Origin: Candidatus Aenigmatarchaeota archaeon
Lineage (GTDB): Archaea; Aenigmatarchaeota; Aenigmatarchaeia; GW2011-AR5
Assembly: GCA_016187365.1 (NCBI GenBank)
Contig: JACPJX010000019.1
Coordinates: 1-12,254, forward strand
DNA: 12,254 nt
Direction: 5' to 3'
A program made the position numbers and the translations under genes. Shown one piece after another: positions 4,671-11,483 of this stretch. The notes beneath the pieces are model-generated. The model saw nothing but the letters and a program-made list of their open reading frames with translations, searched no databases and was not told the origin of the DNA. Each line of letters opens with the position of its first letter. Position 1 is the first letter of the stretch.

Positions 4671-4680
4671 GGTCTTGCAA

Positions 4681-4688
4681 CTATTTAA
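4681..4688 (+). promoter_or_regulatory. TATA-like box of the coiled-coil gene
   Basis: CTATTTAA lies 24-31 nt before the ATG at 4712, without a Shine-Dalgarno sequence, fitting a leaderless mRNA. Confidence 0.5.
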
Positions 4689-4711
4689 GCAGGGACAAAC
4701 AATTTTCTATT

Positions 4712-5155
4712 ATGCTGTTCAAGAGGCGCGAGAAGGATGATTTCAAGGAGATAAAGGACGCGGTTGAAGAGCCCTCGGACTACAAGGAATACGACGAGGA
4801 GCCGCTGATGGAAAGGTCGATGGGCTCGGCGCCGCTTTTCGTGAAAATAGACAAGTACAAGGACGTCATCTCAGAGATACAGGAGATGAAATCCTTCATG
4901 TCAAACATAAAGCAGGTCTTCAGCGTACTCCACGAGACTGATGGCATAAGGTCGGATGCCCTGAAGGTCATGCGGGCCTCAATACAGCGGCTGGAAAAGA
5001 GCGTCCTTGAGATAGATGCGGAGCTCGTGAGGCCGAAAGGCTTAAGCATGGAGGACATACAGGGCAGGGAAGAGGCGGGCCACATAGAGAATTCCCTGAC
5101 GGACCTGCAGAAGCAGCTGAGCGAGCTGAAGCGCGAGCTTCAGGACATGCGCTGA
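4712..5155 (+). CDS. conserved archaeal coiled-coil protein
   Basis: 147 residues. The charged N-terminus (LFKRREKDDFKEIKDAVEE) leads to a short non-helical block, SAPLFVKIDKYKDVI at about 39-53, a phrase I associate with a widespread archaeal family of unknown role. The rest is a long coiled coil in two parts (51-105 and 120-147), broken by the linker VRPKGLSMEDIQG. No membrane segment or catalytic motif is visible, so a structural, adaptor or oligomerising role is likely. The gene seems monocistronic. Confidence 0.7.
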   Translation: MLFKRREKDDFKEIKDAVEEPSDYKEYDEEPLMERSMGSAPLFVKIDKYKDVISEIQEMKSFMSNIKQVFSVLHETDGIRSDALKVMRASIQRLEKSVLEIDAELVRPKGLSMEDIQGREEAGHIENSLTDLQKQLSELKRELQDMR

Positions 5156-5188
5156 ATAAACTATAAGGCGATTTGAATCAAAAAAGAA

Positions 5189-5214
5189 ACGTTCATATTA
5201 TACCAAAAGAACGT
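5189..5214 (+). promoter_or_regulatory. inverted repeat around a TATA-like box
   Basis: ACGTTC (5189-5194) and GAACGT (5209-5214) form a 6-bp inverted repeat with 14 nt between, holding ATATTATA (5195-5202), which is about 25 nt before the ATG at 5225. This may be an operator around the promoter. Because CCTTTTT follows, it could instead be a hairpin terminator of the upstream gene. Confidence 0.4.
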
Positions 5215-5224
5215 CCTTTTTGCC

Positions 5225-6160
5225 ATGGCTTCTATAATAATTTTGGCAACAGCCGCCATATTTCTATACCAAAACCAAAAAAACGAAGAATATAAAAATT
5301 TTGAAGAAACGTGGATGAATATGGATGCTAGAGAAATAAGAGAATATCTAAGCAAAAATGATGTATCAGTATCGGAAGAAAAACTAGAACAATATAAAGA
5401 ACAAATGCAGCTTTGGCTTTCACAAGTAAAAGAGGGAAAGACAGAAAATATCAGAAAGATTTTAAGGAAACATGGAATAGAATCCGCGGATCTGGAAGAC
5501 GGAATCAATAAACTGCATGAAATCTCTAAAAAAGACAGATTCAATGACTCCGAAGCAATTTATACTATGATTAGCGCATCGGTTGACCTAAGTGTTATGG
5601 AAAGCATAGAAAAAATAGCAGAAAACGATTCAAGCCTTTCATCAATTCAGTCCAGCACCATTTTTATCGCCTTTTTGATGGCAAATAATGGAGTTGAAGC
5701 TACGCATATCACGACAGAAGCTTCCCAGAAACTGAAGTCATGTATGTCGGAGACGGCAAATAATACGTTTTTCTGCATAAATGAAGTATCAGAAAGCATT
5801 GAAAATATATTGGAAGGCTTTATTGTTGAGAGCTCTTTGGCAGAGGTAGATGACTGCTCAAGATCTCTGGTTATCAAAAAATCAAATAATTTAGTTCAGG
5901 ATTTAGGCAAAAAACTGAAAAGCACAAAAAATCCCTATCTGAAATTCTTCAGAAGCCTGAATCATAACATTTACAATTACTGCGGCAAAAAAGCGTTTGA
6001 AGAGTTAAAAAATAACGAAAAATATACATGTTATTGGCCAGAAGACTATAATAGATATAGAAGCGCAATGGTGACAATTGCTGCTTCATCGCCATTTGCC
6101 AGCTGTGTCGTAAATCAAACGATACAAAAAACCGAAGGAATTTCTCTGAAAAATGACTAA
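5225..6160 (+). CDS. membrane-anchored orphan protein
   Basis: 311 residues, not recognised. Residues 2-16 (ASIIILATAAIFLYQ) form a signal anchor, and the rest is polar, mainly helical and presumably outside the cell. All six cysteines are in the C-terminal part (KSCMSE, FFCINE, DDCSRS, NYCGKK, YTCYWP, ASCVVN), an even number that suits disulfides. The first 130 residues are Glu/Lys-rich with coiled-coil character. Base composition is plainly more AT-rich than its neighbours, with AAA, ATA and AAT codons favoured, suggesting recent acquisition or lineage-specific origin. It ends convergent with the hydrolase gene, the stops overlapping. Confidence 0.7.
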   Translation: MASIIILATAAIFLYQNQKNEEYKNFEETWMNMDAREIREYLSKNDVSVSEEKLEQYKEQMQLWLSQVKEGKTENIRKILRKHGIESADLEDGINKLHEISKKDRFNDSEAIYTMISASVDLSVMESIEKIAENDSSLSSIQSSTIFIAFLMANNGVEATHITTEASQKLKSCMSETANNTFFCINEVSESIENILEGFIVESSLAEVDDCSRSLVIKKSNNLVQDLGKKLKSTKNPYLKFFRSLNHNIYNYCGKKAFEELKNNEKYTCYWPEDYNRYRSAMVTIAASSPFASCVVNQTIQKTEGISLKND

Positions 6161-6924
6161 TAAAGAAAGCTCTTCATGAAATGTCGCAACGCCATCAGGT
6201 GCAGCTCGACCCTTTTCTCGAAATCTATCAATCCCGGCGTCTCGATGCATACCACGCGCTTCACTATCTCCCTTGACCAGAGGTACTGTTCCAGATTGCG
6301 GCCCTTGCTGCTCGAGACAATCTTTATGCCGCCGCGGTTCAGGATGCCGTATATCGTCTTGTCATGGTTTATAGCGACGCCTTTCTTCCTGAGCGCATTG
6401 ATGAATTCGACGTCATCCGCTATTATATCGCGCAATTTTCCCGCGTCAAAACTCCCGGTCTCGTACATATAGAAAGACTTCATGTCGACATCCTCATGCA
6501 GGGATATCATGACGTCAAAACTCTTCCCGTTCATGTAATTTTCTATCACGGAGTTCTCCCTGTGGAACTTCCTGCAGCCGAAATGCCTGTTGAGGTCTAT
6601 GGGGCCGTTTTTCCTGATGTTCTTTGAAAACCCTATCGGATTCATCAGCGGCAGGAGCGTGACAGAGAAATCCCTGAGAAGTTTCGGCGTCCCCGGATCC
6701 CCTATAAACCTTGCAAGCGCCTCAGGCGGCGCTTTTTCGTCGCCGTGTATGCCAGTAGTTATAAGGATTTTCTTCCTGCCGCTTCCTATGCTTATTGCAA
6801 CCACGGGGCATTTCGTGTTCTCGTGCACGACCGTGCCCAGCACATGCGTATGGAAAGATATGTAGTTCCTTGACGCCGCTTCGTACCTTTTCAGGAGGGA
6901 AAAGCACTGCCCGGGCTCGAACAT
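6157..6924 (-). CDS. M14 / succinylglutamate desuccinylase-aspartoacylase-like zinc hydrolase
   Basis: 255 residues. The zinc ligands are seen as H60 and E63 in GIHGDEKAP and H143 in SLHED. DLNRHFG (110-116) carries the substrate-binding Asn-Arg pair, and E228 in CIETPG is the catalytic glutamate. This is the full M14/AspA active site in a protein of normal length. Known relatives remove N-acyl groups from amino acids or cut carboxy-terminal residues; the substrate is not readable. The ATG (6922-6924) is 3 nt behind the 3' end of tRNA-Leu on the same strand, so the mRNA is either cut free by tRNA 3' processing or initiated within the tRNA gene. The stop overlaps that of the convergent orphan by 3 bp. 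Confidence 0.82.
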   Translation of the reverse strand: MFEPGQCFSLLKRYEAASRNYISFHTHVLGTVVHENTKCPVVAISIGSGRKKILITTGIHGDEKAPPEALARFIGDPGTPKLLRDFSVTLLPLMNPIGFSKNIRKNGPIDLNRHFGCRKFHRENSVIENYMNGKSFDVMISLHEDVDMKSFYMYETGSFDAGKLRDIIADDVEFINALRKKGVAINHDKTIYGILNRGGIKIVSSSKGRNLEQYLWSREIVKRVVCIETPGLIDFEKRVELHLMALRHFMKSFLY

Positions 6925-6973
6925 AAATGCGGGAGGGCGGATTCGAACCGCCGAACGGACTAACCGACAAGAT

Positions 6974-7014
6974 TACCCCATTCTTTGATTAAACTTTCTT
7001 TCCGAGAAAGTTTA
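6974..7014 (-). other. tRNA-Leu intron 3, anticodon loop (37/38)
   Basis: 41 nt. Central pairing CTCA with GGGG (C-G, T-G, C-G, then A-G mismatch); 3' bulge TAA; an internal hairpin TAAACTTTC/GAAAGTTTA with a 7-nt loop. Its BHB needs the 30/31 intron removed first, since A31 is on the other side of that intron. Confidence 0.7.
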
Positions 7015-7021
7015 CTTGAGT

Positions 7022-7060
7022 TTCGCAATCATCCATGAAGTCATAACTCAAGGAAGCATG
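7022..7060 (-). other. tRNA-Leu intron 2, inside the anticodon stem (30/31)
   Basis: 39 nt. Exon CGCA pairs with intron TGCG as a perfect 4-bp central helix; the bulges are AGC and AAA. Intron CTTGAGTT (7055-7048) can also pair perfectly with AACTCAAG (7022-7015), which covers the anticodon, so an alternative fold hides the anticodon before splicing. Confidence 0.7.
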
Positions 7061-7070
7061 CTTGCGCCTT

Positions 7071-7105
7071 TCTCCGAAAATCTTTCACATCAGTGAAAGA
7101 CTGTG
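7071..7105 (-). other. tRNA-Leu intron 1, D-loop (20/21)
   Basis: 35 nt. Central helix TCTG/CGGA (one G-U), bulges GTC and GAA, inner helix of 12 positions with one mismatch closed by a TGAT loop (TCTTTCAC/GTGAAAGA core). Excision leaves the standard D-loop with GGTAA. Confidence 0.72.
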
Positions 7106-7151
7106 ACCAGACTTGGCTACCCCCGCCTGATTCAATATCTGCATGCAAGAC

Positions 7152-8150
7152 TTATAATTCGATTTTGTAGCGCAGGAAAGCCCCGAAGCCGCCCAGAGCA
7201 AGCAGGCGTTCCCCGGCCTCGTGATTGGAATATATTATTCTGACTTCGGCGCCCGTGTTTTCCGCAGATTTCAGTATGCCCTCGTTCTCCCTGACCATCC
7301 TGTCAGACACGAGGAGCATGGCAACAGCTCCCGCTTCGGACGCTTTCCTGACATCATCCCTGCCGTATACGACCTTGCCGTCCCTCGAAAGTCCGGCAAA
7401 AAATTCCTCGACAAGGCGCGTCTGCAGCGCTATGGAGGATGACTTGACTATCTTCTCTATGGTCCCGCGGCGCAGCACCTCTTTCATGCCGGCCTCCCCT
7501 GCATGGGCGATGCCGTCAACAACCACCTTTCCGGCAAGCTCCCTGCCGTCCTTTATCATCTTCACCAGTTCTTCCTTTGCGAAGCCCGGGCCTGCCAGTA
7601 TTATCCTGAAGCAGTCCTTTTCCTTCATGTAATTCAGGATTTCGGCATAATATTTTTCCCTGCCTTCCTGCCCGTACGCCTTGCCGGTGACGCCGCGGAA
7701 AGACGCAAGGTGCTGGAGCTTTTCCGTGACCATATAAAAATCGGCTTCGCTGTCGTCCATCACGCAGACAAGTATCTTCGGGTGCTTCACCTTCGCGTCC
7801 TCGAGCCTCTGGATCTCGTACTTCTTCCATTCCCTCTCTATGGAAACGGGCTGACCGGGCATGATTTCAAACGCGTGCCACCCGCGCTCCCCCTCCGAAC
7901 ACTCCAAGATTTTTCCGGCGGCGCGCAGCTGCCCGCCCTCGAAGTCGACTTTCTCCACAGAGACCTTGGCGAATATGTTCCGGCGCACCGCGGTGCGCGT
8001 GTCGCTCCTCTCGGTTTTTATGGACCTCTGGGTCCTGCCGGACACCATGTCGCCTTTCTGGAGGATCTCGGAAATTATCCACAGGTCGTCGGCGTTTTCA
8101 GGCACTACAGTAAGAACATTATGCTTAAGGTCTTTCTTCAGGAGCTTCAT
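7152..8150 (-). CDS. pelA: archaeal Pelota (Dom34), ribosome rescue factor
   Basis: 332 residues, the normal length for aPelota. The N-terminal Sm-like domain (about 1-125) opens MKLLKKDLKHNVLTVVPEN and contains the decoding-site segment around GDMVSGRTQRSIK. A central eRF1-like domain (about 130-255, KILVCVMDDSEADFYMV) lacks the GGQ hydrolysis motif of release factors. The C-terminal domain (about 258-332) has the EAGAVAMLLVSDRMVRE segment that contacts ABCE1. With aEF1alpha it binds stalled ribosomes having an empty or blocked A site and recruits ABCE1 for splitting, serving no-go and non-stop rescue. The gene is divergent from an orphan and lies upstream of tRNA-Leu and the hydrolase on the same strand. 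Confidence 0.93.
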   Translation of the reverse strand: MKLLKKDLKHNVLTVVPENADDLWIISEILQKGDMVSGRTQRSIKTERSDTRTAVRRNIFAKVSVEKVDFEGGQLRAAGKILECSEGERGWHAFEIMPGQPVSIEREWKKYEIQRLEDAKVKHPKILVCVMDDSEADFYMVTEKLQHLASFRGVTGKAYGQEGREKYYAEILNYMKEKDCFRIILAGPGFAKEELVKMIKDGRELAGKVVVDGIAHAGEAGMKEVLRRGTIEKIVKSSSIALQTRLVEEFFAGLSRDGKVVYGRDDVRKASEAGAVAMLLVSDRMVRENEGILKSAENTGAEVRIIYSNHEAGERLLALGGFGAFLRYKIEL

Positions 8151-8162
8151 GTGTATAATAGG

Positions 8163-8178
8163 AAAATAAATACTTTAA
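8163..8178. promoter_or_regulatory. shared TATA region between Pelota and the helical orphan
   Basis: AAATAAATACTTTAAT supplies AGTATTTATTT on the minus strand, about 20-25 nt before the Pelota ATG, and TACTTTAA on the plus strand about 25 nt before the ATG at 8196. Both mRNAs would be leaderless and cannot be initiated from the shared box simultaneously. Confidence 0.5.
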
Positions 8179-8195
8179 TGAGGCATTATAATTGC

Positions 8196-8900
8196 ATGGC
8201 TTTATTTTCAGAGCCTCATTTTACCGATATCGGGACGGGTGAAAGGGAACCCATTTTCTATTTCTTCTTTAACGGATGGCTCCAAACAAGAATAGAAAAA
8301 GGCCTTGAAACTGATGGTGACATGCAAGAACAAGCCGTCAACATGTATGTTGCTGCGCTTCTCACGGAAGAAGTGCTTCATCAACCGAGGCCGTATTTCA
8401 GGGATATGCCCGGTGATGTGCTTGATGTCGCCGAGCCTCTGGGGCCCGGCGCAAGGTTTCATGTCTTCAGGGAAAATGCCGATGCAAGGCTTTTCAATGA
8501 CGGCATAGCAGAAGACCCTTCCATAAGAGGCAACGGAAGCCTCTATTTTTCGATGGCGTCAAGCTGCGCACCACGGCGCGGGGCGAGGGATGTGACCGAA
8601 GCGCTGTATTTCAGATATGAAACATATGTATCGCTTCTCCGCAGCATGAGGGTTCATTACCTCAACCTTCTTGCAAGGATTTCCGAAGCCAGCATGTATC
8701 ACTTGCAAAGGGAAACCAACGAAGCGGCGCTGCCCCTTATAAGGGAAGATGTCCTGGATATGGCCCTCGACGCGAAAAATGCGTATCAGAGGGCAACAAC
8801 AGAGGAAGAAAGAAGCGCCGTAATCGCCAACTACAGGAGAATCGAGGACTGCGTCAAGACGCTCTTTCCAGCTTTCAGCCCCCCGTGGAAGGATAATTAA
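8196..8900 (+). CDS. helical orphan protein
   Basis: 234 residues, not recognised. I place the start at ATG 8196-8198 because the frame reads much further upstream only as antisense to Pelota, and the TATA-like box is 20-30 nt before this ATG; another ATG at 8178 would be too near the box. There is no signal or membrane segment, so it is likely cytoplasmic. The first half has mixed secondary structure (EREPIFYFFFNGWLQTRIEK; PRPYFRDMPGDVLDVAEPL), the second is long amphipathic helices (ALYFRYETYVSLLRSMRVHY and LDMALDAKNAYQRATTEEER). No metal or catalytic pattern stands out. Confidence 0.75.
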   Translation: MALFSEPHFTDIGTGEREPIFYFFFNGWLQTRIEKGLETDGDMQEQAVNMYVAALLTEEVLHQPRPYFRDMPGDVLDVAEPLGPGARFHVFRENADARLFNDGIAEDPSIRGNGSLYFSMASSCAPRRGARDVTEALYFRYETYVSLLRSMRVHYLNLLARISEASMYHLQRETNEAALPLIREDVLDMALDAKNAYQRATTEEERSAVIANYRRIEDCVKTLFPAFSPPWKDN

Positions 8901-8946
8901 GGTTTTTAAAGCTTTCTGTAATTACTTACTTCTAAGTGACAAATAT

Positions 8947-10086
8947 ATGGCAGACGAATTTCCTGCGTTCCTTGCGTTAGGCATAGGAATAATAGCCGTG
9001 CTGCTGATAGCGTTCAACGCAAGCTTCGTCCAGGAAGGGCCGAGATTCACAGGCAACTTCTTCCTTGGGGAATTCGAGGACAAGGAGAAGAAAGGCGCCA
9101 TATTCACGGGGACGAACTTCACTGACCAGTTCATACCGTTCAATTTCGCGTTCGAAGCTGACAGCCTTTACGAGACAAAGACAGCGGAGATAGGCGGCAG
9201 GGAAGTGTCAAACGGCGTGCTTTTCGGCGAAAAATCCGTGAGGTACACGCTTGAAAAAGGCGACAGCGTGACTGCAAAGTTCAGGATAGAGAGCACGAAC
9301 GCGGTTTCGCCGCTCATATTCTCGCTCAACGGGAAAGAGCACGCGCACGACCTGAGGGAAGGCATCCACGAGATAACGATAGACGAACCCTTCGGGGACG
9401 GGAGCGTTCTCGAGATAAAAACGGCAAGCTCAAACTGGAAGATATGGGCGCCCTCCCTGTACAGGCTGGAGGGGCTGAGCATAAACGTGAAGGCCGCGAA
9501 GGAGGGCGTCGACCAGTACATATTCAACATAGGCGATGAATGGGAGACGATGCAGTCCGGACGCATTGACCTTTACATGAAGGAGAACATAGGCACGCTC
9601 AAACTCGACCTGAACGGCAAGAACATATTCAACGGCATCTCAAGGGATTTCCAGCCGATAAGATTTTCGAGCGACGAGGCGAGGAAAGGCCAGAACATCC
9701 TCACATTCACGGCAACGCCAAACTCGAAGTTCAGGGGCGAGGCCACGATGGTGCTGTTCTACAAGCACGGCGAGCAGAAGGAAGTGAAGGCAATAATAAA
9801 CCTGACGGAAGACGAGCGCCGGGCGCTGAAAAGCGGCGCGATAAACTTCAAGATTGTTGACGTGAGCAGGAGCGGCGGCGTGGCCGCGCGCATAACCCAC
9901 CAAGGCGAAACGACATTCAGTTCATTCGCCAGAGCGGAAGAAGGCTTCTACCGGTTCGACTTCGAGAAGGACGACGTGCTCCCGGGAATAAGCATCGTAA
10001 GCATAGACGCCATAGACGGCGCATCGTTCCTCGTAAAGGATTTGGACGTGAAACTGGAAAAGGACTGGCTAGTGCTCCGGACTTAG
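8947..10086 (+). CDS. membrane-anchored beta-rich surface protein
   Basis: 379 residues, not recognised at family level. Residues 6-27 (PAFLALGIGIIAVLLIAFNA) form one hydrophobic signal anchor; all the rest is predicted outside. The long C-terminal part alternates short strands and turns (RYTLEKGDSVTAKFRI, LKLDLNGKNIFNGI, NILTFTATPNSKFRGEATMV), suggesting several beta-sandwich or jelly-roll domains. Cysteine is absent. The sequence is GC-richer than the orphan at 5225 and agrees with the local core genes. A role in cell envelope or contact with a partner cell is plausible for DPANN but only inferred. TTTTTAAAG at 8904-8912 may be its promoter. It is followed 30 nt later by the small coiled-coil gene. 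Confidence 0.75.
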   Translation: MADEFPAFLALGIGIIAVLLIAFNASFVQEGPRFTGNFFLGEFEDKEKKGAIFTGTNFTDQFIPFNFAFEADSLYETKTAEIGGREVSNGVLFGEKSVRYTLEKGDSVTAKFRIESTNAVSPLIFSLNGKEHAHDLREGIHEITIDEPFGDGSVLEIKTASSNWKIWAPSLYRLEGLSINVKAAKEGVDQYIFNIGDEWETMQSGRIDLYMKENIGTLKLDLNGKNIFNGISRDFQPIRFSSDEARKGQNILTFTATPNSKFRGEATMVLFYKHGEQKEVKAIINLTEDERRALKSGAINFKIVDVSRSGGVAARITHQGETTFSSFARAEEGFYRFDFEKDDVLPGISIVSIDAIDGASFLVKDLDVKLEKDWLVLRT

Positions 10087-10116
10087 ATATTTTATTTCTC
10101 AAGACCAGTTATTATC

Positions 10117-10323
10117 ATGCAGAACGTTGAAGGCGAGATAAAAGCCCTCGAGAACGAGATAAGGCGCATAAAGCTCCTGAATTCGCTTGGCAAACTCCAG
10201 CTGGGCGAGGCGAAAAGGGAGATAAGGATACTTGAATCCAGGATAAAATCCCTTATGGAAGGACTGCCGGCCCACCAGAAAGAGATGATGCTCCTCCGGA
10301 AGGAGTTCGGCAAGGAGTTCTAG
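10117..10323 (+). CDS. small coiled-coil protein, 68 residues
   Basis: Nearly the whole protein is one charged heptad helix (VEGEIKALENEIRRIKLL, then QLGEAKREIRILESRI), ending with a short basic tail. ATATTTTATT (10087-10096) is a TATA candidate 21-30 nt before the ATG, so it has its own start rather than depending on the surface protein gene. It probably forms a dimer; it is similar in kind to many small DPANN coiled coils. Function unknown. Confidence 0.65.
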   Translation: MQNVEGEIKALENEIRRIKLLNSLGKLQLGEAKREIRILESRIKSLMEGLPAHQKEMMLLRKEFGKEF

Positions 10324-10390
10324 CGTATCTAGCGTAATTCCTCCGCATGTTTCCCGTAATTGAATTTTTGTCACTGAAGAATAACTATAT

Positions 10391-10428
10391 ACTTTAAATA
10401 CTCTTCTGAGATGTTTTTAGAAGGTGAT
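10391..10428 (+). promoter_or_regulatory. TATA box and strong Shine-Dalgarno before the 284-residue orphan
   Basis: ACTTTAAATA (10391-10400) is a good TATA box, and AAGGTGAT (10421-10428) is an exact complement to the archaeal 16S rRNA 3' end, 5 nt before ATG 10434. This gene thus has a short leader with a perfect site, unlike most neighbours. Confidence 0.65.
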
Positions 10429-10433
10429 TTAAG

Positions 10434-11288
10434 ATGGGAATTTGGTCAGACTTCCAAGAAGGCAAAAGAGCAAGAATGAGAAGAGAGAGGGAGGCTCAAG
10501 AGGAATATGATGTTTCTGAAGAAAGAACCGTCAGGCCTCAAGAAACTCAAAGTGCTGATGTACAAGATTTCTTGAATAGTTTAGAATCATATGGCGCAAT
10601 TTTTACTGAAGAGCGCCAAGTAACCAGTGATGTCAAAGCTGGTGATGCACCGTTTCCTATACAAAGTTCGTTTCATGTCAGCGTGCCTGCATTTACTTAC
10701 GACCCTTCAACAAGAACAAACGACTCAACAGGGATATACCTAGGGAAAGTTGTCGTGGGCAGGAAGGGACAGCCTGTATATTATGTAAGCGGGAGAGCAA
10801 GAAGCGCTGATGAACTTTCAGATATGGCAAGGAATCCTGTCCGCCTGGCAATCCAGAGACGCGTTCCAGTGGTCTTCGGCCATGACATGACAAAGGGGCA
10901 GGTTACAACAACCGACATGCTTCTGCTGGACCTTGAGAAAGAATTCCACGTGCACGAAGTTCCTGTGTTAGGCTTTAAATCATACGGACAGGACTCCAGA
11001 GGCGACGGGCAGCTGAATGATAGAAGAGAAGAAGGCGATGATTCAGTGCCAGAGTTAAGAACATGGCATGCCGACTCTTATGAATTCGTCTGGAAAAGCG
11101 GGAGAGGAAATGAAGTCATCCTGACTTACAGAGGCAAAGTCGCCGAGAACGGAGCATCTGGCGTGCCTACAGTCCACATCCTGACTGATGCAGGCGATGT
11201 GGCAGAGCTGACGGGGTATGCAGCAAAGATGGCCAAGGTTGCTATGAGGCACAACGTGTCTATATACAAAGAAAGACAGGTAGAATAA
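10434..11288 (+). CDS. orphan protein, probably well translated
   Basis: 284 residues, not recognised. The N-terminus (about 1-40) is a charged helix, rich in Arg/Glu (GKRARMRREREAQEEY). A folded region of mixed strands and helices follows (SFHVSVPAFTYDPSTR; IYLGKVVVGRKGQPVYYVSG; TVHILTDAGDVAELTGYAAKMAKVAM). No membrane segment, cysteine or clear catalytic motif is seen. The perfect Shine-Dalgarno sequence suggests efficient translation. It is followed by T-rich terminators and then by the J-domain gene, also led by a GGTG-type ribosome binding site, so the two share a style of initiation but not one transcript. Confidence 0.75.
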   Translation: MGIWSDFQEGKRARMRREREAQEEYDVSEERTVRPQETQSADVQDFLNSLESYGAIFTEERQVTSDVKAGDAPFPIQSSFHVSVPAFTYDPSTRTNDSTGIYLGKVVVGRKGQPVYYVSGRARSADELSDMARNPVRLAIQRRVPVVFGHDMTKGQVTTTDMLLLDLEKEFHVHEVPVLGFKSYGQDSRGDGQLNDRREEGDDSVPELRTWHADSYEFVWKSGRGNEVILTYRGKVAENGASGVPTVHILTDAGDVAELTGYAAKMAKVAMRHNVSIYKERQVE

Positions 11289-11299
11289 ACCAAATAATT

Positions 11300-11337
11300 A
11301 GTCTTTCTTCCTTTTTCCTTTTATTTTATCATAAATT
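11300..11337 (+). terminator. T-rich terminator behind the 284-residue orphan
   Basis: Several T-runs (CTTTCTTCCTTTTTCC, TTTTATTTTATC) begin 12 nt after the stop codon, the usual archaeal termination signal. The rest of the gap to 11483 shows a TATA candidate, CTTTTTATT near 11412, and nothing else clear. Confidence 0.55.
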
Positions 11338-11483
11338 CTCTATTTTTAACTATATCCAGTTGTCAGAATGTAATTTCTATTTCTTGTCGTGAAAGAACTG
11401 CAGCCGATTAATCTTTTTATTGCGGGTTCTTCAATTAATTTCAGCGAACATGGTAATGATAGATGTAGTTATCGGTGCGAAAG

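Larger units (their letters stand above)
6928..7126 (-). tRNA. tRNA-Leu(CAA) with three introns
   Basis: Acceptor GCGGGGG (7126-7120) pairs with CTCCCGC (6935-6929, one G-U), discriminator A6928 as in Leu tRNAs. D-stem GCC (7117-7115) pairs with GGC (7068-7066). After intron removal the anticodon stem CAAGA/TCTTG encloses CTCAAGA, so the anticodon is CAA (7018-7016). A class II variable arm with CGG/CCG (6967-6953) and T arm GGCGG-TTCGAAT-CCGCC complete it. Introns: 7071-7105 in the D-loop (20/21), 7022-7060 within the anticodon stem (30/31), 6974-7014 at 37/38. Only this parsing gives five perfect anticodon-stem pairs. The minus-strand TTATAAG near 7150-7156, overlapping the Pelota stop, is a promoter candidate. 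Confidence 0.87.

Noticed and set aside
3105..4677. CRISPR array from the recurrent element
   Set aside because: Copies are unevenly spaced, diverged with compensatory changes and embedded in tRNA genes; there are no regular spacers or cas genes.
7015..7126. Reading the Leu gene with anticodon GCU (ATGCTT loop after CAAGC)
   Set aside because: The stem CAAGC/TCTTG would have a mismatch, and discriminator A and the Leu-like D arm argue against Ser; the three-intron parsing gives perfect pairing and anticodon CAA.
7503..8195. Long plus-strand open frame continuing upstream of the 8196 orphan
   Set aside because: It runs antisense through the well-supported Pelota gene; composition is that of a shadow frame and the promoter fits ATG 8196.
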